A stretch of DNA of 64,000 nucleotides, taken from contig JBEWZL010000041.1 in the NCBI GenBank assembly GCA_045837725.1, positions 1 through 64,000 on the forward strand, in the 5' to 3' direction. Every line of letters starts with the position of its first letter. Within the stretch, counting starts at the first letter, position 1. This document shows positions 60,279 to 64,000 of this stretch, one piece after another. The notes beneath the pieces are model-generated. The model worked only from the letters and a program-made list of their open reading frames with translations. It had not been told where the DNA came from and ran no database searches. This stretch comes from Vermamoeba vermiformis. Lineage: Eukaryota; Tubulinea; Echinamoebida. A program made the translations under genes and the position numbers.

Positions 60279-62234
60279 ATGCAACAACTCGTGGCTATTG
60301 TATTCTGCGCTTTGGTGGCTTTTTCGGCTGCTGCGCCAAAAGAGATCCGCCCAACTGACACCAACCCTCCTTGGCTAACAACCCTCAGTGGCCTTCAAGC
60401 AGGCGATGTATTGACTGTTCACGAAGGCACATACACTCTCAATGGAAAGTTCGCGGCTACTTGGACCGGAACTGAAACGAATCCAATCGTCGTTCAAGCA
60501 GCTTCAGGTGAAGGACGTCCAGTGTTCAAACAAACAACTCAAGAAAATATTTGGAACCTCAACGGTGCATACTTCACTGTCAAGGGTCTCGAGTTCACTG
60601 GTGGAAGTCGTGGTCTCCGTTTGGGCGAATCTTCGGGTAAGCAAACTAAATAAACTTTTCATAATCACTTTGCAATGATTAATCCGTCATTCGAAGTAAC
60701 ATAATTAACGTAATTTGATAGACACTTCGCATGTTGTGTTCGATAGCATCTACATCCACGACATTAGTGCCAACGCTTTCAGCGCCAACGACTACAATAG
60801 AAATTACGAGAACATTACTTTGAGATACAGCGAGTTCAGCGGCACAGGTAAATACTCCGTCATGCAATCCACGCTTTCCTGATTTATTCGTTAACCGACG
60901 AAATTTCAGCGGTAGAATTCCCATTTTAGTAATTTAAGTTTATGATTTTACGGTGGCATGGATTAATGACACTTGAATATTAGCTGCAACTGGTGAATGC
61001 GTCTATTTGGGCTGCTCAAGCGATGGCTGCAGAACATTCAACTCGCTCGTTGAGTTCAACTACTGCCATGATACAACCACTGACGGAACTGGCTCCGCTG
61101 GATCTGGTTTCCAAATCAAGACCGGATCTCACAACAACATCGTCCGTAACAATGTCTGCAAGAACACTCCTGGTGTTTGCATCTTGCTCTATGACGACTA
61201 TGATCGCGGAGTCAACCTCGTTGAAGGCAACGTTGTTTTGGGAGTTCAAAGCGACAACGGCATTCAAGTGACTGCTGGTGCTATTATTAGAAACAATCTT
61301 ATCGTAGGCTGGAATTCCGGTAAGAAACAAAAATCAATACTTTTTCGCGATCCGCAGTTGTTGTTAACTCATATGTATTTTTTGTAGGTAGTGGAGGTAT
61401 CTCTGTTATTAGTAACCAACCTATGAGCGGCAAAGGTCCTCGTAATGTCGTCATCGAACACAACACTATCTACGACAACAGATCCGGTCGCCAAGCCATT
61501 TATGCCAACTCTGTTGCTAGTGGTGAAGGCTGGGTCTTCTCTAACAACGCTCTTTACTGCCCTCAAGGAAGCGCTTTAGTTATTTCCGGTGATTTGACTG
61601 GTAAGTCATGACTAAGTTAGTGTCGTAGATCTGACGTTCAAATTAAAAGGTGTTCCCGTGACTAACAACGGTTACTTGGGCTCAATGGCCTCTACTGATA
61701 GCACGAACTTCCAATTGTCCTCCACCGTCGCTCAAGTCTTCGCTGATGCTGCGAACGACAACTTTTACCCCGCTGTCGGATCCGCTCTTATCAAGGCTGG
61801 TGACTCAACTCACTCGACCTCACTCGACTTCAATGGATTGCCTCGTGGTAACCCTCCCACTGTCGGCGCATACGTAAGTAAATCAGTCTTATATGATAAT
61901 TACCAAGACTAACATAATGCAGGAATTCTCAACTGATACCAATCCTGGTTGGTCGGTCCAAGGAGGCTTCAAACAGCTTGCTGCTGGCGCTAACCCTTCT
62001 AGCGGTAATAATGGCGGCTCACCCAACGGACCTACCTCTTCGTCGAACGGTCCTAGCTCTTCGTCAAACGGTCCTAACTCTTCTTCTCAAGGTCCCAGCG
62101 GTACTAAGACTTCCAGCGCTACTAATGTTCACTCCGGTACGTTCACTCGTTATTATGCCTTAGTACTCGTTATTAACCTCTTATTTTAAGGTGTCGCTTT
62201 GTTCGCCGTAGTCGGTGCCTATTTGTTATTTTAA
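60279..62234 (+). CDS. Secreted parallel beta-helix protein B
   Basis: 504 aa in seven exons: 60279-60636, 60722-60847, 60984-61319, 61388-61600, 61650-61873, 61923-62136, 62191-62234. Exons 2-5 have the same lengths as in gene A (126, 336, 213, 224 nt), while introns differ. The core is highly similar: GTETNPIVVQAASGEGRPVF and LEFTGGSRGLRLGESS are identical to A; NIVRNNVCKNTPGVCILLYD and NGIQVTAGAIIRNNLIVGWN are close. The stalk carries a short repeat (NGPSSSSNGPNSSSQGPSG) that differs from A, and the end is GVALFAVVGAYLLF, again GPI-like. Same secretory, cell-surface prediction. Divergence is concentrated in the stalk and in the NPPWLTTLSG loop near the N-terminus. Confidence 0.88.
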
Positions 62235-62750
62235 ATTTACCAGGTGTATTTGATTAATAAAACTAGGTCTTGATTGCCTCGAGCAAACTTGATCTAGTTG
62301 CACAAATTTATGTTTCATGCTAGCACTAATCAGTACTACTCGTCGACATAGTATACACCGCTACGAAGAATGTAACCGAACTTGAGGTACGTACCCGTTA
62401 CATTATTATTGCAAGCTTATTTCAATAATAATTCATATCAATAATATAAGGTAAGGTTTTAATAACCGACAACCTTCTTGTCTTTTTCTTGCATAATTAA
62501 ATTTTTTGATCTAATTTTTAATTTATCGGATGCACGGTTATTGACCTGCACCACGCGAACATAATGGTCAATAAATAGTATTATAATTTGTTAGGTGGTT
62601 TCGTAATTAATATAATCTTCTAACGAGTAACTGACAGGAAGGAGAATCTTCAATGTGATTCCTAACAGTATCAGCACTGGGAGGCAGTCCCGATTTGCAG
62701 TAGAAAAACGGGTGTAATTTCCGTTCTTTTACATTTAATTTACTCACGAA
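62235..62750. other. Intergenic, promoter of beta-helix gene C
   Basis: 516 bp with a possible AATAAA near 62256 for gene B, the AGTCCC element listed separately, and at 62384-62401 an 18-bp word (GAGGTACGTACCCGTTAC) that matches 833-850 at 17 of 18 bases. No gene supported. Confidence 0.5.
62685..62696 (+). promoter_or_regulatory. CAGTCCCGATTT element, gene C
   Basis: Same CAGTCCCGATTT word as in the gene B palindrome, 66 bp before the ATG of gene C, but with only the right half of the palindrome. Confidence 0.5.
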
Positions 62751-64000
62751 ATGCAACGCTTCGTGGCTATCGTACTCTGCGCTCTGGTGGCTTTTGCTGC
62801 TGCCACGCCAAAGGAGATCCATCCTACCGACACCAACCCGTCATGGCGCTCAGTCCTTCAAAGTCTTCAAGCTGGCGACGTCGTTACGGTTCATGCAGGA
62901 ACATATGTCTCATCGAGCAAGTTAAAGCTGGTGCTTGTAGGAACAGAAACGAATCCGATCGTCATACAAGCGGCATCCGGAGAAGCTCGTCCAGTGTTCC
63001 AACAGACTTCTGGAGAAAACGTTATTGATATCGATGGCGTTTACTTCATGATCAAGGGCCTTGAATTTACCGGCGGCAGTCGCGGAGTTCGTTTGGGCGA
63101 AGGAAGAGGTACGTGTCAGATCAACAAATCAAATTGCGCCAATATACGCGCTATTCAGTCAACCGCTGTTATGTTATAGATACTTGATGATCATAATACT
63201 AATTTGGTTAAAGACACTTCGCACGCCATCTTCGATAGTATCTCCATCCACGATATTGGTGCCAATGGGTTCAGCGCTAACGACCACGGTAGAAATTACG
63301 AGAACATTACTTTGAGATACAGCGAGATTAGTAAAACAGGTATATACATCTGTCAAGTCTCTTCGAAAGATTTTGTATTGGTTGTTTGATCCAACTGACC
63401 GGTTCTAACTTTAGCTGTGACCGGTGAATGCGTCTATATGGGCTGCCAAACTGATGGCTGCAGAACATTCAATTCTATCATTGAGTTCAACTACTGCCAC
63501 GATACTACAACTGACGGTCACGGGTCAAAGGGATCAGGTTTCCAAATCAAGACCGGCTCTCACAACAACATCGTCCGAAACAACGTCTGCAAGAACACTC
63601 CTGGCGTTTGCATCTTGCTTTACGACGACTATGATCGTGGAGTCAATCTCGTCGAAGGCAACGTCGTGATTGGCGTTCAAAATGACAACGGCATTCAAGT
63701 GACTGCTGGTGTTATAATTAGGAACAATATTATCCTTGGTTGGGCTTCAGGTACGGTCACAACGTTCAAAGGACTTTTCTCGAGATTTCTCGTTCGTTCA
63801 TGAATTTCGAACTGCCTTCAAAACTAATTTTATCATCTCCGGTTAGGATCCTTTGCTGGTCTTTACGCAATTAGCAACGAGCCTATGCCTGGCAAATCCC
63901 CTCGTAACATTACTGCCGAGCACAACACCATCTATAACGCTGCATCCGGAAAGACTTGTTTGAGGATGGATAGCATTGATGCTGGTGAGAATTGGGTCGT
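62751..64000 (+). CDS. Secreted parallel beta-helix protein C, cut by window end
   Basis: Exons 62751-63108, 63214-63339, 63415-63750 and 63847 onward, leaving the window at 64000 about 72% of the way through the fourth exon (213 nt in A and B). Exon lengths 358, 126 and 336 equal those of gene B. The signal peptide is FVAIVLCALVAFAAATP. Shared coils: GLEFTGGSRGVRLGEGR, FNYCHDTTTDGHGSKGSGFQ, NIVRNNVCKNTPGVCILLYD, NGIQVTAGVIIRNNIILGWA. More diverged in the first coil (SSSKLKLVLVGTETNPIVIQ). The array probably continues to the right. Function as for A and B. Confidence 0.88.

Noticed and set aside
58000-63800. Calling the beta-helix proteins alginate or chondroitin lyases
   Set aside because: The fold is clear but no catalytic or calcium ligands could be matched by eye, so no enzyme name is given.
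1-64000. tRNA genes, rRNA, CRISPR arrays, retroelement or virus-derived genes
   Set aside because: Looked for tRNA T-loop words, spaced direct repeats, reverse transcriptase, integrase and capsid motifs; none found.

Overview
This window is nuclear DNA of an intron-rich, gene-dense eukaryote, most likely a free-living unicellular protist. The genes carry many short (about 45-180 bp) GT-AG introns, use the standard code (TAA, TAG and TGA all end genes), lie 50-500 bp apart on both strands, and encode eukaryotic machinery: UPF2, RhoGAP, F-box proteins, a TOM1/GPR137-type seven-helix protein and a GT31 glycosyltransferase. The lineage cannot be fixed from sequence alone; amoebozoan or another amoeboid protist group is a guess. 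All gene models below were built by hand from splice sites with phase checks.

Layout. 1-1.7 kb: a region with diverged terminal inverted repeats that looks like a decayed DNA transposon, next to (probably inside an intron of) a secreted-protein gene on the minus strand. 2.8-5.6 kb: an F-box/propeller-like gene and an F-box-like/ankyrin-like gene. 5.7-8.9 kb: three tandem, two-exon paralogues of ribosomal stalk protein P0 (uL10), all lacking the acidic C-terminal tail. 9.2-10.7 kb: an intronless, C-terminally short DHX8/Prp22-like helicase copy with altered motifs. 10.9-16.5 kb: GT31 glycosyltransferase, arginase and a multi-pass membrane protein. 17.5-23.2 kb: RhoGAP gene with a probable GC-AG intron, two very small genes and a nuclear acidic protein.

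23.5-29.1 kb: a 1,515-residue secreted, probably GPI-anchored multidomain protein (ThuA, glucose/sorbosone dehydrogenase, PKD, malectin, CBM6-like), an architecture typical of bacteria but here cut by ten introns. 29.4-35.6 kb: an F-box/SMI1-KNR4 protein, an F-box/ZZ-finger protein and a leucine-rich-repeat protein with a C-terminal F-box-like end. 36-40.2 kb: two low-complexity proteins, one with five spaced SSPF motifs. 40.5-45.7 kb: UPF2 in 22 exons. 46.1-49.9 kb: an F-box/HEAT-like protein in unusually CpG-poor DNA. 50.1-57.6 kb: seven-helix protein, a tiny membrane-protein gene, a quinone-oxidoreductase-like MDR enzyme and a WD40 protein. 58-64 kb: three tandem secreted parallel beta-helix genes with identical internal exon lengths and a shared GGGACT/AGTCCC promoter motif; the third runs off the window.

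Themes: a strong F-box presence (about six genes, each with a different partner domain), implying substrate recognition for SCF ubiquitin ligases; surface carbohydrate-active proteins (the ThuA-GSDH protein and the beta-helix trio) with similar Ser/Asn-rich stalks and hydrophobic C-termini; and lineage-specific duplication of translation and splicing proteins (P0, Prp22-like).
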